Counted from the first letter of the stretch, positions 49,183-58,603 are shown. The stretch is 64,000 bases of DNA from Kribbella caucasensis (GCF_004361855.1 NZ_SNWQ01000008.1:310001-374000), one strand, 5' to 3'. The notes: generated from the sequence alone by a model not told the origin. A program made the numbers and translations.

Positions 49183-49984
49183 CGACGCACCGGTCATCGA
49201 GGTCCGCGACCTCGAGGTGAGCTACGGCTGGGGCCGCAGTACGACGCGAGTCCTGCACGGCATCACCATCGACGTTGCCAAGGGCACCACTGTCGCCGTC
49301 GTCGGTGAGTCCGGGTCGGGCAAATCCACGCTGGCCAAGACGCTGGTCGGCGCGGTCCGCCCGTCGGCCGGCAGCGTGACGATCGGCGGGATCGACGTGA
49401 CCGCAGCACGCGGCGCACGTCGTACGGCGATGCGACGCAAGGTCCAGATGATCCCGCAGGATCCGTACTCCTCGCTCGACCCGCGGCGGACCATCGGCGA
49501 CGCGCTCGCCGAGGCAGTGGATCCACGTCGGGCGAAGGTGACGAGGCACGCGGACGAGATCGTCTCGTGGCTCGAGACGGTCCGGATGCCTGCCGACACC
49601 CTGCATCGGTATCCGCACGAGCTCTCCGGTGGGCAGCGGCAGCGGGTCGCGATCGCGCGCGGACTGATCGTCCGGCCCGAGGTGGTGATCGCCGACGAGA
49701 TCACCTCCGCACTCGACGTCTCGGTCCAGGCCGAGATCCTCAGGCTGATCGCGAGGCTGCGCGTCGAGCTCGGTCTGACGATGGTGTTCATCTCGCACAA
49801 CTTGGCCGTCGTACGGCAGATCAGCGACGAGGTCGTGGTGTTGTACCGCGGCGAGGTCGTGGAGCACGGCCCGGCCGATCAGGTGTACGACGACCCGCAG
49901 CACGAGTACACCCGCACCCTGCTGAACGCGGTCCCCGGAGCGCCGGGCTTCGACATCGAACCCCGACGGCGGGAGGTCGCATGA
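49175..49984 (+). CDS. Peptide-type ABC ATPase (DppF-like)
   Basis: A 269-residue ATPase: Walker A GESGSGKSTLA, signature ELSGGQRQRVAIARGL, Walker B VVIADEITSALDVSVQAE, H-loop ISHNLAVVRQI. The Walker B motif has Ile instead of Pro after the catalytic Glu (DEITS), a variation seen in some DppF proteins. It overlaps both neighbours, the fusion gene by 8 bases and the amidohydrolase by 4. Confidence 0.93.
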   Translation: MADDAPVIEVRDLEVSYGWGRSTTRVLHGITIDVAKGTTVAVVGESGSGKSTLAKTLVGAVRPSAGSVTIGGIDVTAARGARRTAMRRKVQMIPQDPYSSLDPRRTIGDALAEAVDPRRAKVTRHADEIVSWLETVRMPADTLHRYPHELSGGQRQRVAIARGLIVRPEVVIADEITSALDVSVQAEILRLIARLRVELGLTMVFISHNLAVVRQISDEVVVLYRGEVVEHGPADQVYDDPQHEYTRTLLNAVPGAPGFDIEPRRREVA

Positions 49985-51195
49985 GGTTCGTCAACGCCGA
50001 CATCATCGACGGCACCGGAGCAGCTCCGATCCGCACCGGCGTCCTCGACGTGACACCGGACGGCCGGATCGGCTACGTCGGTACGGCGGCCGAGGCGCCG
50101 CCGATCGCGGTCGGTACCGAGGTACGCGACCTGCGCGGCAGAACGCTGATGCCAGGGTTCATCGACTGTCACTTGCACCTCGGGTTCAGCCTGGCGGACG
50201 GGCCGTTCCACGTCGTACAGAACGATCCGGCCCTCGTCGTGCTCGAGTCCGCGGCACGGATCCGGGCGACGCTCGACGCCGGAGTCACGACCGCCCGGGA
50301 TCTCGGCGGCCTGACGCTCGGCTTCCGGGAGGCGATCGACCGCGGGCTGATCCCGGGGCCGAGGCTGCAGTTGGCCGTCCGCCCGATCAGCCATACGGCG
50401 GGCCACGGCGACATGCATCTGCACGGCGGGCACGTCGTCCACACGCTGCCCGGAATGATGGAACTGGCCGACACAGTCGACGAGGTCCGGAAGGCGACCC
50501 GGCGGGTGCTGCGCGACGGCGCCGACCTGGTCAAGATCTGTACGACGGGCGGGATGGGCAGCCGGCACGACCAGCCCGATGACGAGGGGCTGCGCCTCGA
50601 CGAGGTTCGCGCGATCGTCGACGAACTCGACCGGCACGGCGGCAGACCGGTCGCCGCGCACGCCCAGGGACGCAAGGGCATCCTGACCGCGCTCCGGGGC
50701 GGTGTCGCCAGTGTCGAGCACGGGTACGGCATCGACGACGAGGGCCTCGACCTGCTCTGCGAACGCGGGACGTTCCTGGTGCCGACGCTGTCGACTGTGT
50801 TCGCGATCGATCAGGCGACGATGCAGCCGTACCACTACGCCAAGAAGGTGAAATGGTCGGAGATCACCAAGGAGAACATCGGCAACGCGATCGCCCGCGG
50901 CGCGCGCATCGCGCTCGGAACCGACGCCGGCGTCTGCCCACACGGCGAGAACCTGCGCGAACTCGACCACCTCGTGCAGCTCGGCATGTCGCCGATGGCC
51001 GCCATCGTCGCCGGCACCAGGGCCGGTGCCGAACTCCTCGGCATCGCCGACCAGGTCGGCACCCTCCGGCCCGGCCTGATCGCCGACCTCGTCGCGACCG
51101 ACGCCGATCCGCTACGTGAGATCAAGGCCCTCGGCGACCCGACCCGCATCCAGCTCGTCATCACCGGCGGCACTGTGGTGAAAGACCTGACCTAG
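49981..51195 (+). CDS. Amidohydrolase-superfamily enzyme
   Basis: A 404-residue metal-dependent hydrolase. It has the imidazolonepropionase/prolidase-like layout: MRFVNADIIDGTG, the metal-binding FIDCHLHLGFSL, LVKICTTGGMGSR with the lysine that may be carboxylated, HAQGRKGI, VEHGYGIDD, and the catalytic Asp in LGTDAGVCPHGENL. Such enzymes open cyclic amides or cleave dipeptide-like bonds. The ATG overlaps the DppF stop (ATGA), so enzyme and importer are made together and probably share a substrate. Confidence 0.88.
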   Translation: MRFVNADIIDGTGAAPIRTGVLDVTPDGRIGYVGTAAEAPPIAVGTEVRDLRGRTLMPGFIDCHLHLGFSLADGPFHVVQNDPALVVLESAARIRATLDAGVTTARDLGGLTLGFREAIDRGLIPGPRLQLAVRPISHTAGHGDMHLHGGHVVHTLPGMMELADTVDEVRKATRRVLRDGADLVKICTTGGMGSRHDQPDDEGLRLDEVRAIVDELDRHGGRPVAAHAQGRKGILTALRGGVASVEHGYGIDDEGLDLLCERGTFLVPTLSTVFAIDQATMQPYHYAKKVKWSEITKENIGNAIARGARIALGTDAGVCPHGENLRELDHLVQLGMSPMAAIVAGTRAGAELLGIADQVGTLRPGLIADLVATDADPLREIKALGDPTRIQLVITGGTVVKDLT

Positions 51196-51214
51196 TGTCC
51201 GACACGGGACACTA
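51193..51214. promoter_or_regulatory. Inverted repeat in the gap before the ligase gene
   Basis: TAGTGTCC (51193-51200) and GGACACTA (51207-51214) form perfect 8-base arms around 6 bases; GTGTCCGACAC inside is itself palindromic. It begins within the amidohydrolase stop codon and lies 61 bases before the ligase start. It could be an operator for a local regulator (IclR or Lrp) or a weak terminator without a T-run. Confidence 0.35.
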
Positions 51215-51275
51215 ACGGTTCGGTCAGCGGAACATCGGGCTGCCCGATTTCGGGCCTGTCTGTGGAGGATCAGGT

Positions 51276-52796
51276 ATGGATTCCGGTGCGGTGTCGTTCC
51301 ACGGGATCGTCGCGCAGCGGGCCGAGGCGCGGCCGGACGAGGAGGTCGTGCGGCTCGTGGGCGCTCCGGGCTGGACCGCGGCGGCCCTGTGGGAGCGCGC
51401 GCTGGCGATCGCGAGTGGTCTGTCGCGGTTCGCCGAGCCGGGTACGGCCGTCGCGACCTGTCTCGCACCTGGGCCGGAGGCGATCGCGGTGACGACGGCG
51501 ATCTCGGCGCTCGGTGCGATCGAGTTGCCGCTCAGCCGGGACCTGGACGAGCAGTGGGTCCGGACGCTGGCGAAGGCATCGAACTGTACGACCGTGGTCA
51601 CCACCGGCGAGCCGCCGCACCCGAATGGGTTCGGCCGGGTGGTGACGGTTGACGGGCCGGGCGGGGTGCTGCTGGACGACTTGATCGCCGACGGGCGGCG
51701 GGTGTCGCCGTACAAGAGTGCGCCTGGCGACCCGGCGACCGTGATGACGACGTCGGGTACGACCGGGCGCGTCAAGGGTGCCCTGCTGCCGGTGGCCGCG
51801 GGTCCTGGTCAGGCGGCGCGGGTCCAGCGGGCGATGCGGTACGACGAGTCCGATGTGCTGTACAGCTTCTTCTCCTGGCAGCACATCAATGCCCGGCACG
51901 CGGCGTTCCTCCCGGCGGTGCTGTCCGGCGCGCGGCTGGTGATCGGGACGAGGTTCTCCGCGTCCGGGTTCCTCGAGACGGTCCGGGCCGAGGGCGTCAC
52001 CGCGTTCAACTTCATGGGAGCGGTGTGTGCGCTGCTGCTCCGGCAGCCGCCGACCGACGGCGACCGCGATCATCTGATTCGGCGGGCGTACGGCGGACCT
52101 GCACCGGAGCACCTGTTCCACGCGATGCGGGACCGCTTCGGCATCACGCTTCTCCAGGCCTATGCCTGCACCGAGCTGGGCGACGTGGCAACGACGTACG
52201 CGGGTCAGGTCCGTCGAGGCGCTGCTGGTCGGCCGGTGCCCGAATACCAACTGAGGATCGTCGACCATGCGGGTGTCGACGTTCCGGCCGGCGAAGTGGG
52301 CGAACTGCTCGTCCGTCCCGAGCAGCCGGATCTCACGTTCAGCACCTACGTCGGTGATCCTGTGGCGACCGAACGGGCCTGGCGTGGTGGTTGGTTCCAC
52401 ACCGGCGATCAGGTGCGGCTGGACGACGGCTGGTTGTACTTCGAGGGCCGGAGTGCGGACGTCGTACGGCGGCGTGGCATCAACATCTCCCCTGATGCTG
52501 TCGAGGAGGCCATCGCGGGTATGCCGGGTGTCGCCGAGGTCGCCGTTGTCGGTGTGCCGTCCGAGTTCACCGAGGACGAGGTGCTGGCGATCGCCGTACC
52601 GCTGCCCGGCCGGGTGCTCGATCCGGCCGAGGTACGGCGTCATTGCATCGCCCGGCTGCCACGACATGCACTCCCCCGCTTCATCAGCGTCGAGCCGTCG
52701 CTGCCGCGTAACGCCAATCTGAAGGTGTCCAGGGCTGAGCTGCGTTCCCGTGGCGTATCGCCCGGCACCTGGGACGCCGAAACGGAGAAATCATGA
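51276..52796 (+). CDS. Adenylate-forming acyl-CoA ligase
   Basis: A 506-residue AMP-dependent synthetase. The AMP-binding P-loop is MTTSGTTGRVKGALLP (TSGTTGxxKG). Other motifs are the YACTELGDVATTYAG region, GGWFHTGDQVRLDDGWLYFEGR with the conserved Asp and Arg, and NLKVSRAELR at the C-terminus with the catalytic Lys. These enzymes activate a carboxylic acid with ATP and pass it to CoA. It overlaps the CoA-transferase gene by 4 bases and begins a three-gene set, so the acid released by the amidohydrolases could be activated here. Confidence 0.9.
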   Translation: MDSGAVSFHGIVAQRAEARPDEEVVRLVGAPGWTAAALWERALAIASGLSRFAEPGTAVATCLAPGPEAIAVTTAISALGAIELPLSRDLDEQWVRTLAKASNCTTVVTTGEPPHPNGFGRVVTVDGPGGVLLDDLIADGRRVSPYKSAPGDPATVMTTSGTTGRVKGALLPVAAGPGQAARVQRAMRYDESDVLYSFFSWQHINARHAAFLPAVLSGARLVIGTRFSASGFLETVRAEGVTAFNFMGAVCALLLRQPPTDGDRDHLIRRAYGGPAPEHLFHAMRDRFGITLLQAYACTELGDVATTYAGQVRRGAAGRPVPEYQLRIVDHAGVDVPAGEVGELLVRPEQPDLTFSTYVGDPVATERAWRGGWFHTGDQVRLDDGWLYFEGRSADVVRRRGINISPDAVEEAIAGMPGVAEVAVVGVPSEFTEDEVLAIAVPLPGRVLDPAEVRRHCIARLPRHALPRFISVEPSLPRNANLKVSRAELRSRGVSPGTWDAETEKS

Positions 52797-54976
52797 GCCG
52801 CCTGCGTGTGCTCGACCTGACCGACGAGCTGGCACGTTACGCCGGCCGGCTGTTCGTCGGGATGGGCGCCGAAGTCATCCGGATCGAGCGCGACCGGACG
52901 ACCGCCCGTGCGGAGAGGCTGCACTGGCACTCAGGTCAGCGCGTACTGCACCTGCCCGACGACGCCGAGCTGGGCGTGGTGCTGGATCGCCTGCTGCCCG
53001 AGGCGGATGTCGTAGTCGAGTCGGGACCACTGGACCGGCTTCGCACACTGAAACTGCGCGGGCCCGACTGGCAACACGTGGCACATGTTGTCGTTACACC
53101 GTTCGGGACCTGGGGACCGTGCAAGACGTGGCCGGCCGACGATGTCGTGGCCACAGCGGCGGGCGGGATGGCGTGGCTCGGCGGTGCGCCCGGCGAGGCG
53201 CCGGAGCCGCCACCGCGTGCACAGGCAGGGCAGCTGGCCGGCACCCATGCCGCCATCGCCGCGATGCTCGCTCTGCTGGCCCGGCAACGGACCGGCGTCG
53301 GCCAGCTCGCCGAGATCTCGGTGCAGGAGGTGGTGGCCGCGACGCTCGAGACCGGCGCTATCTCGTGGATCCACGCCGGCACGATCCCGGGCCGGACCTC
53401 GGGGGTGTACGGGCATGTCGCGCATCGCGTCTTCGCGACCAAGGATGGCCACGTGGCCGGCGGCTACTCGGGACCGAACCGGATGTGGGACGACCTGCTC
53501 GCCTGGATGGCCGACGAAGGTGAGGCCGCCGACCTGACCGAGGAGCGTTGGCAGGACGCCGCCTACCGCTGGCAGCATCGGCCGTACGTCGACGAGGTCG
53601 TCGGGGCGTTCGTCGCTCGGCGTACCGCCGACGAGATCGCCACCGGCGCCCGGTCCAGGGGGTTGCCCTGGGCAACGGTCGCCGCACCGGACGACGTACT
53701 GAAGAACCCACAGCTGCTCGATCGTCAGTTCTTCCTCGACATCGACACCGCCGAGGGAGCGGTCCGGGACGTCGGCTTCCCGTTCCGGTCTCTCCAGTGT
53801 CCGGTGCGACTTCGCGAGCCGCAGGATGTCGACGCGACGGTCACCTGGCTGGAAGGTGTCCAGAGGCCTCGTCGTCGTACGGCCCATAAGCGTGGAGCGG
53901 CGCTGGACGGCGTCCGGGTGCTCGACCTGACCTGGGTGCTCGCCGGACCGTATGCGACCAAGCTGCTGGCCGAGCACGGCGCGGACATCGTGAAGGTCGA
54001 GTCGATGCACCGGCAAGACCCGACGCGGTTCGCGCCCTCGATGCGGTTGCGGCCGGAGGCGACGTACGACGACAGCGGGTACTTCCTCAACTTCAACCGC
54101 AACAAGCGCAGCCTCGCACTGAACCTCCGCAAGCCCGAGGCCCAGGAGCTCCTACGGCAACTGGTCCCGTTCGTCGATGTCGTGATCGAGAACTTCAGTC
54201 CGGGCGTCCTCGACCGCTGGGGTCTCGGCTACCAGCAGCTGCGGAAGCTCAATCCGAACGTCGTGCTCGTGTCGATGGCCGGCGTCGGGCAGACCGGTCC
54301 CTGGCGCCAGGCGGTGACGTTCGCGGACACCTTGGCCGCGATGTCCGGACTCACCTACGAAACCGGCCATCCGCCGCAGGGCCTGACGTTCGGCCTCGGT
54401 GACATGGTCGCCGCCAACGCCGCAACGCTGGCCACTTTGGATCTGCTCCACCAAGGCGTCGGCGGCCACGTCGACCTGTCCCAACTCGAAGCAATGGCAG
54501 CCCACCTCGGGCCTGCCGTGCTCGAAGCAAAACCGGCCCGGGTCGGCTCGCGCATCCTCCGGACCGCCGGCGACGACCGCTGGATCGCGATCGGCGCCGC
54601 GACCGACGACGCGCTGGCCACGGCACTCGGCACCACAGCGTCCGAGCTCACGGACGTCATCGGTGAGCAGGACGCAGACGCTCTCGCCGACCGCCTACAA
54701 TCACTCGGCTTCCCCGCCTACCCCGTACGCGACGGCCGTGACCTGGTCGACCACGACCCTCAACTCGCCGCCGGCGGCTTCTACCAGCAGCTGGATCATC
54801 CACTCGCGGGCCCGGTGGCACACGAGGGCGTCGTGGCGCACCTCCACGGAACCCCCGGCGGCCTCTGGCAACCCGCTCCGCTCCTCGGCCAGCACACCGA
54901 CGAGCTCCTGACCGAACTGCTCGGCCTCACCCCCGAACGCCTCGGCAACCTCCACGACGAAGGAGTCCTGGAATGA
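52793..54976 (+). CDS. Tandem CaiB/BaiF CoA-transferase
   Basis: A 727-residue protein of two CaiB/BaiF (type III CoA-transferase) units. The N-terminal unit (about 1-360) starts LRVLDLTDELARYAGRLFVGMGAEVIRIE. The C-terminal unit (about 375-727) starts LDGVRVLDLTWVLAGPYATKLLAEHGADIVKVE. In the C-terminal unit GLGDMVAANAA keeps the Asp used by type III CoA-transferases; at the same place the N-terminal unit has AGQLAGTHAA with no Asp, so only one half seems catalytic. It would move CoA between acids. It overlaps genes on both sides by 4 bases. Confidence 0.88.
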   Translation: MSRLRVLDLTDELARYAGRLFVGMGAEVIRIERDRTTARAERLHWHSGQRVLHLPDDAELGVVLDRLLPEADVVVESGPLDRLRTLKLRGPDWQHVAHVVVTPFGTWGPCKTWPADDVVATAAGGMAWLGGAPGEAPEPPPRAQAGQLAGTHAAIAAMLALLARQRTGVGQLAEISVQEVVAATLETGAISWIHAGTIPGRTSGVYGHVAHRVFATKDGHVAGGYSGPNRMWDDLLAWMADEGEAADLTEERWQDAAYRWQHRPYVDEVVGAFVARRTADEIATGARSRGLPWATVAAPDDVLKNPQLLDRQFFLDIDTAEGAVRDVGFPFRSLQCPVRLREPQDVDATVTWLEGVQRPRRRTAHKRGAALDGVRVLDLTWVLAGPYATKLLAEHGADIVKVESMHRQDPTRFAPSMRLRPEATYDDSGYFLNFNRNKRSLALNLRKPEAQELLRQLVPFVDVVIENFSPGVLDRWGLGYQQLRKLNPNVVLVSMAGVGQTGPWRQAVTFADTLAAMSGLTYETGHPPQGLTFGLGDMVAANAATLATLDLLHQGVGGHVDLSQLEAMAAHLGPAVLEAKPARVGSRILRTAGDDRWIAIGAATDDALATALGTTASELTDVIGEQDADALADRLQSLGFPAYPVRDGRDLVDHDPQLAAGGFYQQLDHPLAGPVAHEGVVAHLHGTPGGLWQPAPLLGQHTDELLTELLGLTPERLGNLHDEGVLE

Positions 54977-55740
54977 AGGACGGCTTCCAGATCCGGTACG
55001 ACGGTCCGGTCGCGACACTGGCCATCGACAACGGACCGGTGAATACCGTGGATCCCGGTCTGATCGAGCGGCTGATCGACGGCCTGCCCGCGCTGACCGA
55101 CGATCCCGACGTCCGGTGCATCGTCGTCCGCGGCAAGCACAAGGTCTTCGTCGGTGGCGCCGACATCACGGTGATGCGCCGCCTGGAGCCGGCGACGTAC
55201 AAGGCCATGCGACGCTGGGTCGAGGTCCAACGAGCTCTCGAACTCGCCCCGAAGCCGGTGATCGCGGCGCTCAACGGTCACGCGCTCGGCGGTGGCGCGG
55301 AGCTGGCGCTGGCGTGCGACCTGCGCATCCTGCACGCACGCGCGACGTTCGGCTTCCCCGAGACGCGGCTGGGCATCTTCCCCGGCGCGGGCGGTTCGCA
55401 GCGCCTGCCGAGGCTCATCGGCCCGCACCGGGCCAAGCGGCTCATCATCGACGGCACCCGGCTGACCGCGCAGGAAGCCCTGGCGGAAGGCCTGGTCGAC
55501 ATCGTGGCGGGTGACGACTTCGACGCGGTGGTCGACCGCGAGGCGGCCCGCCTCGCGGCATTGCCGACGGCAACGATCGCTCTGGTCAAGCAGGTGGTCG
55601 ACCGTGGCTGGGGACTGCCGATCGAGGAGGCGATGGCGGTCGAGGAGGAGTTCGTGCTGCGCAACCTCGAGCTCGAGGATGCCGCCGAAGGGCTGCAGGC
55701 GTTCCTCGACAAGCGGCCGCCGTCGTTCAGTGGCCGCTAG
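54973..55740 (+). CDS. Enoyl-CoA hydratase/isomerase
   Basis: A 255-residue crotonase-fold enzyme. The oxyanion segments FVGGADITVM and NGHALGGGAELALACDLRIL and the FGFPETRLGIFPGAGGSQRLPR motif are present. The two catalytic glutamates (in GGGAEL and FPETRL) are both kept, so hydratase activity is likely. Its start overlaps the CoA-transferase stop. It ends the plus-strand operon, 3 bases from the stop of the convergent IclR gene. Confidence 0.92.
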   Translation: MKDGFQIRYDGPVATLAIDNGPVNTVDPGLIERLIDGLPALTDDPDVRCIVVRGKHKVFVGGADITVMRRLEPATYKAMRRWVEVQRALELAPKPVIAALNGHALGGGAELALACDLRILHARATFGFPETRLGIFPGAGGSQRLPRLIGPHRAKRLIIDGTRLTAQEALAEGLVDIVAGDDFDAVVDREAARLAALPTATIALVKQVVDRGWGLPIEEAMAVEEEFVLRNLELEDAAEGLQAFLDKRPPSFSGR

Positions 55741-55743
55741 GCC

Positions 55744-56541
55744 CTAGTTGATCTGCTGGGTGGCCGCGACCTTGCGCATCACCTCGGTGAGCGCGGCGGC
55801 GTACCTGGCGGTGTCGGCGCGGAAGGTCGGCGCGGTGATGGAGAGTGCCCCGAGCAACAGTTCGCTGCTGCCGAAGATCGGCACCGCGACCGAGCAGTAG
55901 CCGATCGCCGTTTCCTCCAACTCGATCGCGTGCCCGACGCTGCGCACCTTACGGATCTGCTCCCGCAGCATCCCCGGCAGCGAGACCGTCGACGGCGTCA
56001 GCCGCTCCAGCGGCCGGGCGAGCACCTCCTCCAGCAACGTCGGCGCGGAGTAGGCCAGCAGAACCTTGCCGGTCGCCGTGCAGTGCAGCGGCATCCGGCC
56101 GGCGATCCGCGACGGTTTGGCCGCCTGCGGGTTGGGGCTGATCTTCTCCAGGTACAGAACCTCGAGGCCGTCACGAACAGCCAGGTGGACGGTCTCTTTG
56201 GTGGCGTGATGCAGGCTCTCCATATACGGCCGCACGGTGTCGCGCAGCACCCGGAACCGCGGTACCCGCGAGCCGAGCTCGAAGGCCCGCATCCCCAACC
56301 GGTATTCGGCACCCGACCGCTCCAGCATGCCCCACTCCAGCAGCTCCTGGGCCAGCCGGTGGACGGACGCCTTCGAGATGCCGGTACGGCGGGACAACTC
56401 CGACAACGACACGTCGGTGTCGTCGAGCTGGAACGCCTCGAGAATCAGCCGGGTCTTGCCCAGCACACTGTTCGCCCCGTCACCGAGACCTTCGCCGTAC
56501 CGCCGCGGACTCACCTCTTCCACAAACAGAACAGTACGCAC
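55744..56541 (-). CDS. IclR-family transcriptional regulator (copy 2)
   Basis: A 265-residue IclR regulator: winged helix-turn-helix with SLSELSRRTGISKASVHRLAQEL, then the effector domain with HCTATGKVLLAY, RPLERLTPSTVSLPGML and GYCSVAVPIFGSSELLLGALSI. The exact start is uncertain: GTG 56541 and GTG 56514 are both possible. It is about 80 % identical by eye to the gene directly upstream, so it arose by a local duplication. It is the last gene of the aromatic operon and converges with the plus-strand operon, which it may also control. Confidence 0.88.
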   Translation of the reverse strand: MRTVLFVEEVSPRRYGEGLGDGANSVLGKTRLILEAFQLDDTDVSLSELSRRTGISKASVHRLAQELLEWGMLERSGAEYRLGMRAFELGSRVPRFRVLRDTVRPYMESLHHATKETVHLAVRDGLEVLYLEKISPNPQAAKPSRIAGRMPLHCTATGKVLLAYSAPTLLEEVLARPLERLTPSTVSLPGMLREQIRKVRSVGHAIELEETAIGYCSVAVPIFGSSELLLGALSITAPTFRADTARYAAALTEVMRKVAATQQIN

Positions 56542-56545
56542 GGGC

Positions 56546-57325
56546 TCAGTTGATCTGGTGCGTCAACGCGACCTTCCGGCTCACGGCGGTCAGCGCGGCG
56601 GCGTACCCGGTGCAGTCCGCGCGGAAGGTCGGCGCGGTGATCGACAGGGCGCCGAGCAGCAGGCCGCTGCTCCCGAACAGCGGCACGGCGACGGAGCAGT
56701 ACCCGATGACCGTCTCCTCCAACTCCACCGCGTGACCGGCCGTGCGGATCTTGCGCACCTGCTCCCGCAACGCCCCCGGCATGATCACAGTGGACGGTGT
56801 AAGGCGTTCGAGCGGCCGGGCGAGTACGTCGTCGAGCAGCGTGGGCGGCGAGTACGCGAGCAGGATCTTGCCGGTCGCGGTGCAGTGCAGCGGCATCCGC
56901 CCGGCGATTCGGGACGGTCGCGCGGCCTGCGGACCGCCGGCGATCTTCTCCAGGTACAGCACCTCCAGGCCGTCCAGCACGCCCAGGTGGACGGCCTCTT
57001 TCACCGCGTGATGCAAGTTCTCCATGTATCGCCGGACCTCGTCGCGCAGCACCCGGAATCGCGGCACCCGCGAACCCAGCTCGAACGCCCGCATCCCGAG
57101 CCGGTACTCCGCACCAGACCGCTCCAGCATGCCCCACTCCAACAGCTCCTGGGCCAGCCGGTGCACGGACGCCTTCGAGATGCCGGTACGACGGGACAAC
57201 TCCGACAGCGACAGGTCGAGTTCGTCGATCTGGAACGCCTCGAGGATCAGCCGGGCCTTTCCCAGCACACTGTTCGCCCCGGCGCCCAGGCCCTCGCCGT
57301 ACGGTCGTGCCCGCGGAACGTCCAT
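56546..57325 (-). CDS. IclR-family transcriptional regulator (copy 1)
   Basis: A 259-residue IclR regulator with the same layout as its duplicate: SLSELSRRTGISKASVHRLAQELLEWG, then HCTATGKILLAYSPPTLLDD and GYCSVAVPLFGSSGLLLGALSI. The start at 57325 is 1 base after the M20 peptidase stop, so it is translated with the catabolic genes. IclR regulators commonly control aromatic catabolic operons by binding a pathway acid. Confidence 0.9.
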   Translation of the reverse strand: MDVPRARPYGEGLGAGANSVLGKARLILEAFQIDELDLSLSELSRRTGISKASVHRLAQELLEWGMLERSGAEYRLGMRAFELGSRVPRFRVLRDEVRRYMENLHHAVKEAVHLGVLDGLEVLYLEKIAGGPQAARPSRIAGRMPLHCTATGKILLAYSPPTLLDDVLARPLERLTPSTVIMPGALREQVRKIRTAGHAVELEETVIGYCSVAVPLFGSSGLLLGALSITAPTFRADCTGYAAALTAVSRKVALTHQIN

Positions 57326-57326
57326 C

Positions 57327-58601
57327 TCACAACCCTTCGACCAGCAGTACGGTCCGGACGAGAATCTCGACCAATCGCCGCATCTCCCGCAGATCGGCCA
57401 GGTTCATCCCCGCGGTGAAGTCCGGCGGCTCCCCGGTCGGCGTCGCCGGCACCTTCGGCATCCCGACTCGCGCGGTCGGAACCCCGCGCATGCGCAGGAT
57501 GTTGGCGTCGGTAGCGCCGCTGTTGGCCAAGATCGGCACGTGCCGCTCCCCCGCGACGGCCTCCCAGGCTGCCACGGCCGCCCGCACGATCGGCTCACCA
57601 GGCGACGTGTGCGAGGCGGGGACGGCGGCGACCTGTTCGACCCGGAGTTCAGCGCCCAGTTTCGCTCCGAGGCGCTCGACCTCGGCCCGTACTTCACGGG
57701 TGACACCGGCCGGTGTCTGCGCCGTCGTGATACGTAGATCGAGCCGCAGCCGGACCAGCGCCGGACTCGACGCGGCGAGACGTTCCGAGCCGCCGTTGAT
57801 CGACGACACGATCCCCTGCGGGCGCATCGTGCCGTGCTCATGGCGTACGGCGTACTCCTCCAGCCAGTCCTCGAGGTGCCCGGCCACCTCGCCCGCGAGT
57901 GCGACCGCGTTGCGGTACGGCAGTCGGTGCCGGCTCCCGGCGTAGGTGTGGATCCCCGGCACCAGTACGTCGAGCCAGACCAGCCCGACCTCCTCGTGCG
58001 ACACGTTCCATCCCGGCTTGGCGATGACCCCGTAGTCGGTGGTGAACCCGCGTTCGAGCAGGAAGCCGGCGCCGACCCCATGGCCGGTGTTCTGTCGTCC
58101 ACCCTCGATGGCGAAGCTCGGCATACCGCCCGCGCCGAACCCACCGATCACGTCTCCGGGGAGCTCGATCCCATCCGCCGCCAGCGCCTCCATCGCCACG
58201 ATGACGCACGCCGCGTGCCCCTTCGGGTTCCCGGCGCCGAGACCCTGCACGAGGTCGCCGTGCAGGGTCGCCCGCGGCAGCATGTCGGGCCGCATCGCGA
58301 GGGTTGCCGACGGTACGTCGTACGCCGGATCGCCGGTGGTGAACGTGTCGAGCGGCGCATAGAGCAAGGTGGACGGACCATCGCCACCGGCCAGTGTGCC
58401 GACCGCATTGGCCTGCCGGTCGTCGAGCGGCTGCAGTCGGGCGGTCACACCGTTGGCGATCAGGTGGTCGACAATCCACTCGGCGACGCGGGCCTCCGCG
58501 CCGGTCGGGCTGGGGATGTCGACGACTCCGCAGATCGCCGTCGCCAGGCGGTCGCGGGTGACGTACTCCATCACTCGCCCAACCGCCTGCTCGGTCGTCA
58601 T
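57327..58601 (-). CDS. M20-family metallopeptidase/deacylase
   Basis: A 424-residue M20 enzyme. Metal-site motifs: LLYAPLDTFTTGD in place of the usual HxDxV, GLGAGNPKGHAACVIVAMEAL, GGFGAGGMPSF in place of the EExG motif, and a C-terminal ILANSGATDANILRMRGVP. The first metal-binding His of HxD appears replaced (YAPLDT) and the EE pair is absent (FGAGG), so it may be a divergent or non-metal-dependent member. SPTGAEARVAEWIVDHL is family-like. It starts 2 bases after the oxidoreductase stop. Loss of metal ligands is by eye and should be treated as a lead. Confidence 0.8.
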   Translation of the reverse strand: MTTEQAVGRVMEYVTRDRLATAICGVVDIPSPTGAEARVAEWIVDHLIANGVTARLQPLDDRQANAVGTLAGGDGPSTLLYAPLDTFTTGDPAYDVPSATLAMRPDMLPRATLHGDLVQGLGAGNPKGHAACVIVAMEALAADGIELPGDVIGGFGAGGMPSFAIEGGRQNTGHGVGAGFLLERGFTTDYGVIAKPGWNVSHEEVGLVWLDVLVPGIHTYAGSRHRLPYRNAVALAGEVAGHLEDWLEEYAVRHEHGTMRPQGIVSSINGGSERLAASSPALVRLRLDLRITTAQTPAGVTREVRAEVERLGAKLGAELRVEQVAAVPASHTSPGEPIVRAAVAAWEAVAGERHVPILANSGATDANILRMRGVPTARVGMPKVPATPTGEPPDFTAGMNLADLREMRRLVEILVRTVLLVEGL

Positions 58602-58603
58602 TG

